From: Mesodorylaimus sp. YZB2_4 | Lineage: Eukaryota > Nematoda > Enoplea > Dorylaimida > Dorylaimidae | Assembly: GCA_030248295.1 (NCBI GenBank) | Contig: JASANH010000770.1 | Coordinates: 310,001 to 374,000, forward strand | Length of the DNA stretch: 64,000 nucleotides | Reading direction: 5' to 3' | Shown here: positions 13,101 through 23,192 of the stretch, in pieces | Layout: the number at the start of each line of letters is the position of its first letter | How positions within the stretch are numbered: position 1 is the stretch's first letter | The notes under the pieces: model-generated | Seen by the model: the letters and a program-made list of their open reading frames with translations, nothing else | Database searches by the model: none | Told to the model about the DNA's origin: nothing | Program-made: the position numbers and the translations under genes

Positions 13101-16100
13101 GCTGTGTGCGCTGGTCAACCACAGCCAGTCACAGCCTTGCTTATAAGGTTTGACTGCAGCCCTCCTATACAGCAGGCAAAACGGGCTTCAGCCCAAAAAA
13201 TAATGAAAAAATTCCTGAAGTTAGAAGTAGTCGATGTGTCCGTGTGATTTAGGTTACACAAACGGCTTCCACACGATTGTTCCGAAACGCCCCTCGTCGC
13301 TGGGCATGATCCAGGTGCTCGATCTAAATGCTTTCATTCGAAGTTTGATATACGGTGAGCATAAAATGTCTTAAGCACAGCTGTGTGCAAAAGCTAAGGG
13401 CTATGACTGATTCTCGATAACAAAAACTGCATTCAGATATGAAACCAGACATTGCATCGAAGTTGGATCCGAAAGCATTGCCAGCTTATCTGTTGTTTAT
13501 GGCCATGCGATACGAAGATTACGTGGAGCAAGAAATGGGAATTTACGAAATATTTGAGCTTGCTATGAAAAATATCAAGGACCTTATTCGGGTAATAATC
13601 TTTATACAGGTGCAAAATGTGGGAAATTAATGTGTTTCTGCTTTTAGGAACGTTTCGATTTCGATACTTGCGTTTTGTGGTTATCAACGACATGGCGATT
13701 GTATCAGCTGTTCAAGCAGTACAGTGGGAAGCAGGTGAAGATGATAGATTAGAAGGGGTGGGAGAGGTCATGGTATCATTTCCAGTTTAGCCAGTAGTCA
13801 ACAAAGGATGTGAAAGGCCGCGGTAACTCAGTTGGTTAAGGCGTTAGTCCCGCATTGCTGGCCAGCAGCCCTGATCGGGAGGCCGCAATTATGTTGCGGC
13901 TGGGGGTGGCAGTTTAGTCAGCCAGTTACTAGAGTGTAGAGCGGTCTTCGACGGCAGTTTATTAAGTCCGTCGCTGGCCTTGCACACCTGGCTCTGGGCG
14001 ACTCACCTGGTACCGTCAAGTGGCGGACGCCGAACGAGTAGAGAATCAGGAAACTGGTCCTCGAACGCTAGTCGGGAAGGTCAGTCCCTTCTCGCCCAGC
14101 ATCATCCTGGGAGACTGGTGCTGACACAGTATGCCCTCGTGTGGAGGTGCTCCTAGTGGAGACACACTGGGAAGCTGCTGTGAGAGCTGGTCACCTCTCG
14201 GCCTCGCTTATCATATCAAGACTGATGGCCGGCTATAGGCAAATCGAGTTGGAAGCTCCGTGGGGAGCTGGGGGGGCGGCACTGGGCCCAACCCACAAAA
14301 ATTGAAAGAAACAAAGGGTGTGAGTGTCAATGCAAACACCTCAGGCAGTCTGCTGCATACGGACGTGAGGATTCGAAGACGAGTTTTATAAACCTCCGAA
14401 AGCTGAGAATCCTGTTTCAGGAATACATGAAATACAGCACACCCGCCCAATTGGAGCACGTTTTGAAGAATCAAAATCTAGAAGAGTTAGAACGTCAGTT
14501 GGAGCCGTTGATGTCGCACTTGTACATTATCATGTTGACGGATATATTGGAGCCAATGATCGCCACGAAAATTAGTAAGGAAAAATATCAAGTAATCAAC
14601 GTAGCCTGAGTGTAGATTTGATTTTTAGTGCCTGCTATATTGGAGCATAAAGAAACGGAGAAGCAACGAGCTTCGAAATACAGGACTCTATCAAAGTTCA
14701 GATCATTTCCGAAAACCGTGGATGCTATGCAAGATTTGCTTGATCAGGTACGACTTCCGACGACCCTTTATTGATGTGTCGGGCTTGTGGAGAAGGGAGT
14801 GTTTGGTTGCCTTACATTCAGGGGTATGTGGTTGCCTTGGCGAATAGGTCAGGGTTAAAACAGACTGGGAAAGACGGCGGGGACGCAAAACTGGGGGGGG
14901 GGGGGGGCACTGTCCGTAAATCTAGGTGGCCGCAACATGCATGCAGCTCCCTCTGTCGCGTGGTCGTATTGCAAGGCAGAAACCCGTCAGGTTGATGTCT
15001 TTGACCCCTACGACTTGGATCCCTTCCTTCTTGGAGGTTTTTGAATCCAACTGCTCACTGTGGTGTCTTCTACAATGTACGACCGCTCGGTCTTACAGGC
15101 CTTTTGCTGGATATTTTTTGTCTTGCGTATTCTTAGCACATGCTTAGGACATCGTTACTCATCAGGTCGTACCATGACATTTTGCATATACTGATATTCC
15201 GCAGCAGATGGTTTTTACAGTTTAGGATCTGTAGTTTAGGATCTGTACCACAGTTTTGGGTCCTTTGAGTTACAATTTCGATATCCGATATAATTTGATT
15301 TCCTGTCACTCCTTATAATCCTATCTTGTTTCTGGACAGTTAGGGGCGGACATGGCACATCAGGGTTATGCCTTGACGATAACCAGATGAGTTACGACGC
15401 AAAACCATTGCATTTTAGTTGACTGTAATCTACGAGAAGTTCACGCAATTGGGTTTGGATTTTCCGGTCATGCTGCAACTGTTTACTGAACTGATGGCTA
15501 TCATTACATCAAATTCATTCAATCGGTTGATGTTCCGTCGTGATTTCTGCACGCACGCCGCAGCTATACAAATCAAGTAAGTAACGATTAGTTTTTGTGT
15601 GGAAGACATTTGTGCAACTGATTGCAATGAGGAGAAAATGTAGCAGCCAGACCAAAGCTTGATGTTTTCCTTGAATTATATTCAGGCATAACGTGACGTT
15701 GGTACAAAATTGGTTACGCGATCATAATTTTTCGACGGACACTTTGCAACCGTTGATGGAAGCGTGTCACTTGCTGCAAGCTAGGAAGACTGAACAGGAC
15801 ATTGATGGATTTCATGAAATGTGCTCCAGCTTGAACGTTGCGCAGGTAAGGAATGATCATCTTCATGGGACAATGCGCTGCACAGCAACAATGACAGGTG
15901 CATCCATTAGGCACATTGTCCTATTCTGCTGATGCTAGAGTAGGTGTGTGGCTTACTGTAGTCGCCACACAGTGGCTATGCGTCCTGCTGTAGCCGCTGT
16001 TTCTGTTAAAATGTCTGCTCCTCATTGTACTGCTGCATATGTGCGCTCTATCGCAGTCGCCAAACAGCGGGAATGCATCCCCCTTTAGCTACTTGATGTA

Positions 16101-16462
16101 GGTCCTGCCGTCCCAGCAGGGATCCTGTACTGTAGCCCTTGTTCGGACTGGTGATGTAAAGTTGCGGCGATCCGCTGTAGCTTTGAATTCTATGTGTAAC
16201 CTCACCCTGTCTCTCTTAGATCTGCCGTCTACTCACGCACTACAAATCCGAAGGCGTCGAAGCGCAGCTATTGCCAGGGTTCATCGAAAAGGTTGACGAA
16301 CGGTTGCGAGCGAAGCGGAACTTGCGTCCAGGCGAACCTCAGGCGCCCTTGCTCTCGTCATCAAAATCGCCAACGTTGAAATTCAGCTTCGTGCCTTCGT
16401 CTGTTTCCTTGGATGCTGTTCAGGTGCCAGCATTGTTGAAAAGTATTGTCAGGAAATTGTAG
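1176..16462 (+). CDS. class V myosin heavy chain (unconventional myosin-Va-like)
   Basis: Processive actin motor that carries organelles and vesicles. Thirty exons join in phase to 1452 residues: 1176-1256, 1461-1583, 3409-3577, 4853-4997, 5467-5644, 6221-6364, 6733-6817, 6878-6985, 7046-7287, 8323-8468, 8548-8629, 8689-8829, 9473-9691, 9746-9865, 10032-10216, 10293-10410, 10633-10841, 11099-11255, 11498-11647, 11729-11818, 11872-12075, 12611-12695, 13253-13354, 13437-13591, 13648-13734, 14421-14574, 14629-14747, 15419-15576, 15686-15845, 16220-16462. Visible landmarks are P-loop GESGAGKT (about 184-191), switch I NDNSSRFG (about 242-249), switch II DIYGFE (about 471-476), six IQ motifs (about 793-934), a short coiled coil, and a DIL/cargo-binding tail. 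The start sits in CCACCATGG directly after in-frame stops. Animal myosin V is usually near 1800 residues; the shortfall is in the coiled coil. Ortholog-level naming (Va/Vb/hum-2) is not attempted. Confidence 0.95.
4080..4781. mobile_element. fold-back/MITE-like element with GATCGGG-rich inverted ends (myosin intron 3)
   Basis: The left end reads TGCAATAGCGTTCGTTCGGG and the right end is its near reverse complement (AACGAACGCTAGATGCAATA). Inside both ends are arrays of GGGATCGGGATCGGG and its complement, at 4110-4180 and 4697-4757. The centre has no coding capacity. The structure suits a non-autonomous DNA transposon. Confidence 0.7.
5880..6015 (-). repeat. tRNA-like SINE fragment or tRNA pseudogene
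   Basis: On the minus strand the sequence contains a canonical pol III B box (GGTTCGATTCC) preceded by GTAGCTCAGGCATGCG. It is bracketed by GCCCC and GGGGT, which could pair like an acceptor stem. The internal length is too great for a normal tRNA, so I call it tRNA-derived. It lies in myosin intron 5. Confidence 0.45.
7825..8227. mobile_element. MITE with about 120-bp terminal inverted repeats (myosin intron 9)
   Basis: The left arm starts CCCCACTGTTAAGG and continues through TCCTGGGATCGAGACAT and GACGGCCGGACGAGGTTCT. The right arm is its reverse complement, ending at the GATGGGG of 8221-8227. The roughly 400-bp element has no open frame and is a textbook non-autonomous inverted-repeat transposon. 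Confidence 0.8.
10720..11647 (+). other. six-IQ lever arm (light-chain/calmodulin-binding neck)
   Basis: Exons 17-19 encode six IQ-type repeats, two per exon: [69 protein letters not shown] and [15 protein letters not shown]. Six is the canonical number for class V myosins and predicts a long step. The second repeat lacks the usual basic G-x-x-x-R half and may bind its light chain weakly. Confidence 0.85.
10875..10955 (+). repeat. SINE family B, internally deleted copy (myosin intron 17)
   Basis: Contains CCTGGTGGGTCAGGCGTC followed almost directly by GTGCTCGGTGATGTGGTAAAAC. These are the head and tail motifs of the fuller copy at 42062-42235, with the B-box half missing. Confidence 0.5.
11729..12695 (+). 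other. short coiled-coil segment of myosin V
   Basis: Exons 20-22 (residues about 935-1060) are rich in E, K, L and Q with heptad-like spacing, for example [19 protein letters not shown]. Phases fit between exon 19 and exon 23, so there is no gap in the joined frame. The segment is only about 125 residues, much shorter than the several-hundred-residue rod of known animal myosin V proteins. Confidence 0.75.
12330..12440 (+). repeat. SINE family B, diverged copy (myosin intron 21)
   Basis: TCTCGTGTAACGTATCCC, CTCGAGTGCGCAC and TTTGGCGATGTGGCAAAGC match, in order and spacing, the 3' body of the copy at 42062-42235. The tRNA-like head is eroded. Confidence 0.5.
12783..13210 (+). repeat. SINE family A, full-length, tRNA head 1 (myosin intron 22)
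   Basis: Starts GGCCGCGGTGGTGCAGCGG (A-box-like), with TTCGATCCCCGG as B box about 70 bp in. It continues into a shared body (ACCTTGCACGC.AGGCCGTGGGTGA, then CTCGCGTGGAGGTGCTCC) and ends in an A-rich tail near 13190-13210. Other copies are at 25366-26236 and 48677-49086. Confidence 0.75.
13816..14316 (+). repeat. SINE family A body with a different tRNA head (myosin intron 25)
   Basis: The head reads GCGGTAACTCAGTTGGTTAAGG, a very good tRNA A-box region and clearly unlike head 1. From about 13975 the body (GGCCTTGCACACCTGGC, then CTCGTGTGGAGGTGCTCC and GGCCGGCTATAGGCAAA) is that of family A. It ends with AACCCACAAAAATTGAAAG. Confidence 0.7.
15935..16165. repeat. degenerate tandem repeat in myosin intron 29
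   Basis: Two or three diverged units share GTAGTCGCCACACAGTGGC / GCAGTCGCCAAACAGCGGG, followed by ATGCRTCC and a TGTAGC-like end. No coding potential is seen. Confidence 0.4.
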
Positions 16463-19400
16463 CTCGTATCCCGATTTTCGCGACTTCTTGGTTTTCTTCG
16501 AGTTAAAATTTACTTGCGTTGCGCGATTACAACTAATACTGGTTGTGATTTTCCTAGTTTCCTCATTTTGTGCAATCATCCCCGATGACTAACTTCTGAT
16601 CAGCATTTCGAATATGTATTCCCACTAGAGTGTTGTAAGTTTTGTATTAACGGGTTTTTTCATTTCGAGTTCTCTCTGCTGGATTTCTCCGAGTGCTAAT
16701 TACGTTTTTGCAAGTTTTGTCACCATGATAAATATCGACAGTGGATATTGGAAAATGCAATAGCAAAATTTATGCGCGCTACCGGGATCACAGTTGGTCA
16801 ACAGCGGAAAGTCATCTTAGTCTCGTGGCTGCTCCTCTCACTACCCCAAGTTTAGGACACAATATGTCCCAGTAGCATGAAGCGAGTTATCGCTTCACGC
16901 GAGAATAGCGAGACTGCTAATCTGATCCTCAATGAAACCCCCTTTGCATTGACAAGCCTTGGCCTACTGGTTAGAGTTCATAGAGGCTTTAATTCTTCTG
17001 TGACGAGCCTTGGTTGATCACGAAAGAGAAAAACAGATTTTGATAAGCAGGCGGTCCAGAGCAAGGTGTAATTTGTTGATTGCGTAATTTGCATATGTGC
17101 GAATCTCCCGCTGTATTTTTCGACTTTCACAGCGGCACGACAACTCGTTTGTGATACAAATACGATGGTGGTGCCTGCCAGCGATAATTCACGAGTTCTT
17201 TTCTAAATCTACGTACATACTGAACAGTATTATCTCAGGGTTAGGGGAAGGTACTATGCTTTCTGTACCACTTCCCCTGTGCCCGTACTGTATTTCGCAC
17301 AAGGGGGGGGGTGGTCTGGGTCTGGGTGTGAATTGTCGCTTTCACAGGTTGGTTGGCTGTCACAGCCTCTATGTACAGCCGTCACCATGCGTCACTGGAC
17401 AGGGTAATGTGAACACCTTGTGTATGTTCTCTCTGGTCTGAAGTCCTTGGGGGGGGGGGGGGGGATATCCTGGTTTTATCCTCGATTTCCGAAGAACGTT
17501 CTTGCCAAATAAGTACACCTATCGTTCCTCAGGATAAGCTAGGAACATTCGGCGAGGATTGCCAAATAAAGCACTTATGCCAGAGCCTCAAGGTCAGCCA
17601 GGAAATTTATCGGCATGCACATTACCAATCAGAGATTTTTCGAGAGCGAAAATTAAGAGAGTTTTTCGCCATCATACGGGCTAGCTGGAATAAATTACCA
17701 AATTTGTCTTTTTTTTAAGGCTTTTCAATTTCATACAAAACCGTTTGACAAAAGCACTGGCTGGAGTTCATCCTTTTTTCTTTTCACCGATACATGCTGG
17801 CTCAAAGTCGAGATGGTCATCTTGTCACAACTCAAGGGTCAAAGCCAGGATCCCCAGCTAGGTACAGCATGCTAATACATCATTTTTTGGACTTAAACAG
17901 ACGAATTTATGCACACCCAACTACCTATAGCATGCTAATACAGTACGTAGATCATATTTTGGACTTGAAAAGACGAATTTATGCAGTTGCGGAAGCCATT
18001 TAATGGCATGGTCATTGTTAACCTGTCGTTTATGAGCAAAATCTGTAGCCTTCACCGCAAGGGAGTCAGCTTGAGGGGGTCAGTGGAAAAAAACGATTTA
18101 TCACTAGAGGGGAGAAGGATGATCAAAAATAGCTCATTTGCATACGATGGGCCCTTGCCATAGGAAATACTCGCGGCTTGTTACAGCAGACACTTTTTAC
18201 TTATTGACCTTGTTGGAGTCAACAATATACGCTAAAGCACATATTCTAGTTTTTATGGATTTTCTTTTCCGTGTACAGCTCGCACCATAGAGCGGAATTG
18301 CTCTTCTTTGTCTTCCCACAGTGACTGCTGCAACTTGAAAATGTGCTAAGTAATTACTCGTATATCTCATCTTGCAACCTGTCTGATGAGGGTGTCTTAG
18401 CTACAAAGAGTGCTGCAACCGGGACTATACTGTTCCTAAATGCGGGGGCGATTGCATTGTCTGCTTGCCACAACAGAGGAAGCAGTAGCGAGCACCTCAT
18501 TGCGTCGGTTTTCCCTGCTGTAGTGCCGTGCCGTCCTCCCGACCTGATGCATGGACTGATGAGTACCCAATGTTCAAGTTGGTGAGTCAGCAGTGAATAG
18601 GCACAAATGCGAGTCTAAACCAAAGAAGTACTCGAATATTTTATTGTACATCTTTGACGCTGCTAACTGTGCAAAAATGCTGATGCATTATTCTATGAAG
18701 AATACTCATGCAGGCATATTTGGCATTACTTACTTCCCAAATCTCGCACCCATAAAAGCTAAGGCACGTGCTCGTATCAGTGTACTGGTCTTTGTATCAT
18801 AAAGTTTGCACTGAAAGGTGACGTTGCATGTGATTTTTCCACTTTGAGCACAAATGTCAAACATAAAAATGTTATAAATCATCGCATTCTCTTGTATTTC
18901 TTCACAATCCCTTACCATCTTTGACGCCGGTAAACTTTCAACTTTGTCGAGCGGAGACTACGCATCATGATAAGACTGCCAGTTTTAGTAACGGCACACT
19001 TTTGTGTCATATGCGTCATCTACTGTAGAAAGCATATGACTCGTCAAATCTGGCTAGCCGTGTTAAAGAAGCGGCCTGATAAGATCTAACCGTGAGACGA
19101 CGTCTCATGAGACCGGCACGTACCGACAGATTTTTATGAAAAAAAACCAACTCGAACGTTGCCATGTCGGCAAAATATTGTAGGTTAGTATCTATAAGTC
19201 GGTGTTTTGTGTAAGAAAGGCCAAACTTTTTTATTGTCCCGAACTTTGATAAAGTGCACAAAAATATCATCTTCACCCCACCGAGTTGCGTCCTGGTGGC
19301 GCCCACCTATAAGTCCAATAGATAAGAGTAGGGAAGATGATAGTTCCAGATATGGCGAATGCTTAGTAGTATGCACAAGCTTGCTGGTCTTGTAAGCTGG

Positions 19401-19674
19401 TTGAACTGCAGGACGTGACGCACGTACGCGCATCCTATCTTTGGGGGAAGATGTTTCACGTGGAAATAGGAGACGACGACACTTTGTCGCTCCACCTCGT
19501 TTGATTGCCCAACAAGTATACATAAAACACGGCGTCCCCGGTCGGAGTTGATGAATCAAAGATTAGCGAGAACTCTGGTGAGCGTACCGCAGTCTTGGGC
19601 GTTTATTTGTATGGTTATCGGAACTTGGAGACAGTGACTTGTTATTGAAGAACAAACTTGAACTTTCATTCGAC
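16463..19674. other. intergenic region: myosin 3' flank, no gene recognised
   Basis: The stretch starts with the myosin 3'UTR; there is no convincing AATAAA close to the stop, and the first is near 17566. Short open frames (114 codons or fewer) show no family features. G-runs of 9 and 16 bases lie at 17303 and 17449. A GPB5 partner for the alpha-2 hormone, often adjacent in animals, was looked for here and not found. Confidence 0.5.
17862..17995 (+). repeat. two-unit tandem duplication (about 65 bp)
   Basis: AGCATGCTAATACA followed by TTTTGGACTTRAA.AGACGAATTTATGCA occurs at 17865-17912 and again at 17932-17985. It is intergenic. Confidence 0.6.
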
Positions 19675-21456
19675 ATGGAACAGTCTGAAGAAATTGTGGC
19701 GTAAGTCAGTTTCATCTTTTGTGGGTTTCTTATGCGACAGGATAATGGGCATAAAGTTCTGCCATAGTCACTTTTGATTTACTGACAATGAGTTTGAGAT
19801 AAATTGCTCAGGATTTTTTATTTAAGTGTGTCTTAAGTGAATTAATTGAGTTTAAGTTCAATTATTCAAAAGTGTAATCCTTGCTAGGCAGGAAAATCAG
19901 TCTTCGTTCAAGTGTGTTGGATGTACGAGTAGTTGTGCAGTATTTCTGGGCCACTACTGCAAGTAGATGTACGCATTCTCTAGTTTGAGTTTGATGGGTG
20001 TTAGTGCCCTATTTCTTCTTGCTGTTTCGAAGAATAGACATGAGTTCTTCTTTATCTCTCAATTTGAACATAATTACACAAAACACATATGCAGGCTCGA
20101 TTCTATGGGGCCTGCTTGATTAACATCCCCGGTTAAGTCCTCGAGCTAACTGTGGGACCCTTCTTGAGACTATATTTTACGCAACCTGTGCAAGAGTGTG
20201 GCAATGCTTGTCTCGGTTAGGCATTATATCGTACATGGGCATATGAGCGATTGCGGAGGTCTTTTCAGACCAATATAACATATGAGTGCGTAAAATGCAG
20301 TTTCAGATACGGAGACAAAAACGTTGTTGCAAGTTGACTCACTAAAAGCTATTCTAGATAACATTCCCTTGCGAGTGTACTGTAATGCCCAATCCTTCGA
20401 GACAGTTCGCTCATCAGAGCAACCTGAAAAAATGCTGCTCGTATCAACTGCCATAAAATAATGTCAACTTCCGTTATCTAGTTATCAGCGTCATGGTCAT
20501 AAATTTTTTTCTAATCAGTGCTAAAGTTTCCAGGGCAGCAGCGGATGTGCGCTCAGGTTAGGAGTAGACTAGCAACTAGCTGAAACAGAGGCAGGATGAG
20601 TTGGTACAGATAAACTCTAGCCAGCCGATTCTGGAATATATCTTTCCAGTTGACTAGTTTCATCCACCGGGTAATTTCCAGTTGAAACTTGTTTTGTCAG
20701 TAGCACCCGTTGGCAAATAGGAAATGTTATGGTGGCTTAGAAAAAACTGGGAGGTGTGCGAAAATAAATCATTGTTCTGCGAAATTTGGTTGTTCGGGAT
20801 TGCAAAAAGCCTGAGCGTGGGTGAGCTGATTGATATAAACTAGGGACGCAGTCCAAATGCGGCAATACCGACTCTGGGTGGCACCAAAGGCAGTGTCTAG
20901 TCTGTGTGAGGGTAGTGTCGAAAATCGTAAAGGCGACCGATTTTTCTTACTCGTTTGCCATAGAGAGTGCGTAAGAGGGTTAAGAATATCTCATTAATCT
21001 TGTTATATTTGCGTTTGTAGAAGTTGGCCGCGCCAACTGGTAGAAATATCGCGAACGATGGCGACAGCGGTTGTGGCGGAGGCATCGGCGAAAGCTGGCG
21101 GGCACGTAATAGAATCGTCTACTAGTCAACTTCGATTACGACTTTACGACGAGCACCAGGCCGAGGGGCATTACACTCGTGGGTGTGATTTTCCTGATGA
21201 TTTCAAAAGTGAAATGGATCGGTTAAGGAGAGCACCAAAATGCGAGGGTCAGTGTGGGCGATGGTTGAAAAGTAATGGAGAAATTTCTCGGCACTACAAT
21301 AAAAACGACCAGTCTGTTCAATGTGGACGTAATCTTGACCTGAACTCCCATCGCTCATTCACCTCCTTCCCAAAGTGTGCTATGGAGGGGCGATCGAAAA
21401 ATTCCATCACCGAACATCCGAAACAAAGAAAATGCATTCCTTTCGGGTTCATCACA
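19675..21456 (+). other. candidate upstream coding or 5'UTR exons of the alpha-2 hormone gene
   Basis: An ATG at 19675 opens MEQSEEIV and meets a good donor (GGC|GTAAGT) at 19700/19701. A GTTTGTAG acceptor ends at 21020. Joining them keeps the frame through an uninterrupted 145 codons (21021-21456) into the signal-peptide Met at 21457. If translated, the hormone precursor would be 284 residues with the hydrophobic stretch internal. The region resembles no family known to me. I think a 5'UTR with a chance open frame is somewhat more likely, because secreted hormones start with their signal peptide. Confidence 0.35.
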
Positions 21457-21963
21457 ATGAAAATGGTAGCAGTTTTATTCTGTTTAATGATGATTTTGCA
21501 AGGCGCCGATGCATCGGATGGTCAAAATACAAATCCGTGGAGTCCGAGAAAGGGCTGCCATAAAGTCGGTAAGATTTAAAAATCTGCATTTTTGGTAATT
21601 TTGTAAGATTGAAGAATTCTTATATAGGACATAGACGCACAATTAGCATTCCTGGTTGCGATCGAGTTGAAGTATTATTGAATGGGTGCCGAGGTCAGTG
21701 CTTGTCCTGGGCAGTACCATCCGCCGATAACATAGTGGCGTCACCAAAGTTCAGACACAAGGTGACCAGCTACTCGCATTGTTGTCGGATGACGGAGCAT
21801 GAGGAGGTAAGATTCCAACCCATCTTCAAGCCTCCCTGGTCCAATCGCTTTCTCATTTTAGGTCAGCTATCTCATTCGATGCGAAGAAGGTATTCGTGAG
21901 CTGCGATTTCCCAGTGCACTGAAATGCGATTGCTTCGACTGCACGCATCACGCCCTCATATAA
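21457..21963 (+). CDS. GPA2: glycoprotein hormone alpha-2 (thyrostimulin alpha subunit) precursor
   Basis: Secreted cystine-knot hormone subunit that usually pairs with GPB5 to activate an LGR-type receptor. Three exons (21457-21568, 21628-21806, 21862-21963) give 130 residues. The first 20 or so (MKMVAVLFCLMMILQGADA) are a signal peptide. The mature part has the invertebrate alpha-2 pattern: GCHKVGH, IPGC, NGCRGQC.SWAVPS, HCC, IRC and KCDCFDC, ten cysteines in all. I chose the ATG at 21457 because it places the signal peptide at the N terminus; the frame stays open far upstream (see the 19675-21456 entry). The C terminus ends soon after the last CxxC, as expected. Convergent with the Shisa-like gene downstream. 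No N-glycosylation sequon is visible in the mature part, which is odd for a glycoprotein hormone. Confidence 0.9.
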
Positions 21964-23192
21964 CTGGAACACATTTGCTGATTCCTCGCTAGATCTGCTC
22001 CCATGTCACACGCAGCAAAACATGACATATTTTTTGACTTATGTATATTTTTTGTGGACGACGCTGCAGCTGGCTGCTGCCGATTTCCTACGTGTATGTC
22101 TATTATGAGACGAGACAATATTTGTGACGGTGACAATTTTACTGTAATTACAGTGCTACCCATTTTGCCATTATGAAATGCATGACGATGGGAACAGTAC
22201 ACGTGCCCGTGATGATACGTTGCTTTATTTGGCATAAGACCATTGTCTTCTTATTTTGGACACGTTGAAAATATTGAAATGTGATATGATTTGGGATATT
22301 TGTGATAATGCCAGTTCATACAGTTAACAAAAGTGCACCGACAAACATTGTTGCAATCCACAACATGAGCACTGAGTAAGAATTTGACACTTTGTATTCG
22401 CAAAAATCACCAGACCTTGAATTTTTCGAACTTTGGACTAAGGGACCTCGTCCCTAGTTATTATTCTGGTTTTTTTTAAGAAATTTCGAGATTGTCGCCT
22501 TGACATTTTATGCTGATAACGGCAAAAATTCGGCTGAGCTTTGGCAAATTTCTTTTTAGGAACTTTATTTTTTTTCTAAAAAGGGCGTTGGCTTCACGCC
22601 AAACGACTACCGTATAATTTATTATCATGGTTCTGGGCGTGATTCGAAACGGAAGACTGACTCGTGTTTAGAGAAGGGAACGCTCTCGGAAGTAGGGCGG
22701 AGAAGAGAACGATGAAAGTAGAACCTCGCCCGTTTATCTGATATACTATACAGATTAGTGAAATGGGAATAAACTTCACTTGAATTAAATATAACTTTGG
22801 GTGTTTACGGTGTTTTGACAAGTTTTTTCCGAAAGTTGGCTCTTGATATCACGTCATTCATTCTCATGAAGTCTTCTTTACTTTGGGAACACTTTTTTTG
22901 CGACGCGTTTCGCTAATATTTTACGTCAATAGCGAAAATGTATACGCCCTTGGAACACATGAAAAATCATATTTTTAGGATGGTTTTGTAGAGGCGATGA
23001 AATCACCAGTGCCTGGGTAGACAACAAAATCTAGATTCACTTCTCACAATTTCTTGGCAGTAAATACACAAAAATTGGTTTGACAGTGAAAAACTGTTTT
23101 CACTAAAGCATACGAAGAATTATGGAAAAATTACATCATCCAAGGTGGGACTCATGTCTTGTGACATGTCCGGAACACAGCCTGCACTGCAG
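21964..23192. other. convergent intergenic region (3' ends of two genes)
   Basis: Holds the 3'UTRs of the alpha-2 hormone gene (+) and the Shisa-like gene (-). A minus-strand AATAAA (TTTATT at about 22565) could terminate the latter. Nothing else is recognised. Confidence 0.45.

Larger units (their letters stand above)
13253..16462 (+). other. globular cargo-binding tail with DIL domain
   Basis: Exons 23-30 (residues about 1061-1452) match the myosin V globular tail: [29 protein letters not shown], a DIL core with LPVML-like [30 protein letters not shown], here cited only for its position in exon 28 (15419-15576), then VQNWLRDH and LPGFIEKV. The last 60 residues are proline/serine-rich and not conserved in anything I recognise. 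Confidence 0.85.

Noticed and set aside
13816-13900. Genuine tRNA gene
   Set aside because: The A box is good, but no acceptor-stem pairing and no correctly spaced T arm are seen, and the sequence runs into the SINE body.
21375-21563. Second-frame 62-codon frame over the hormone exon 1
   Set aside because: It is a shadow frame without a signal peptide or cystine-knot continuation.
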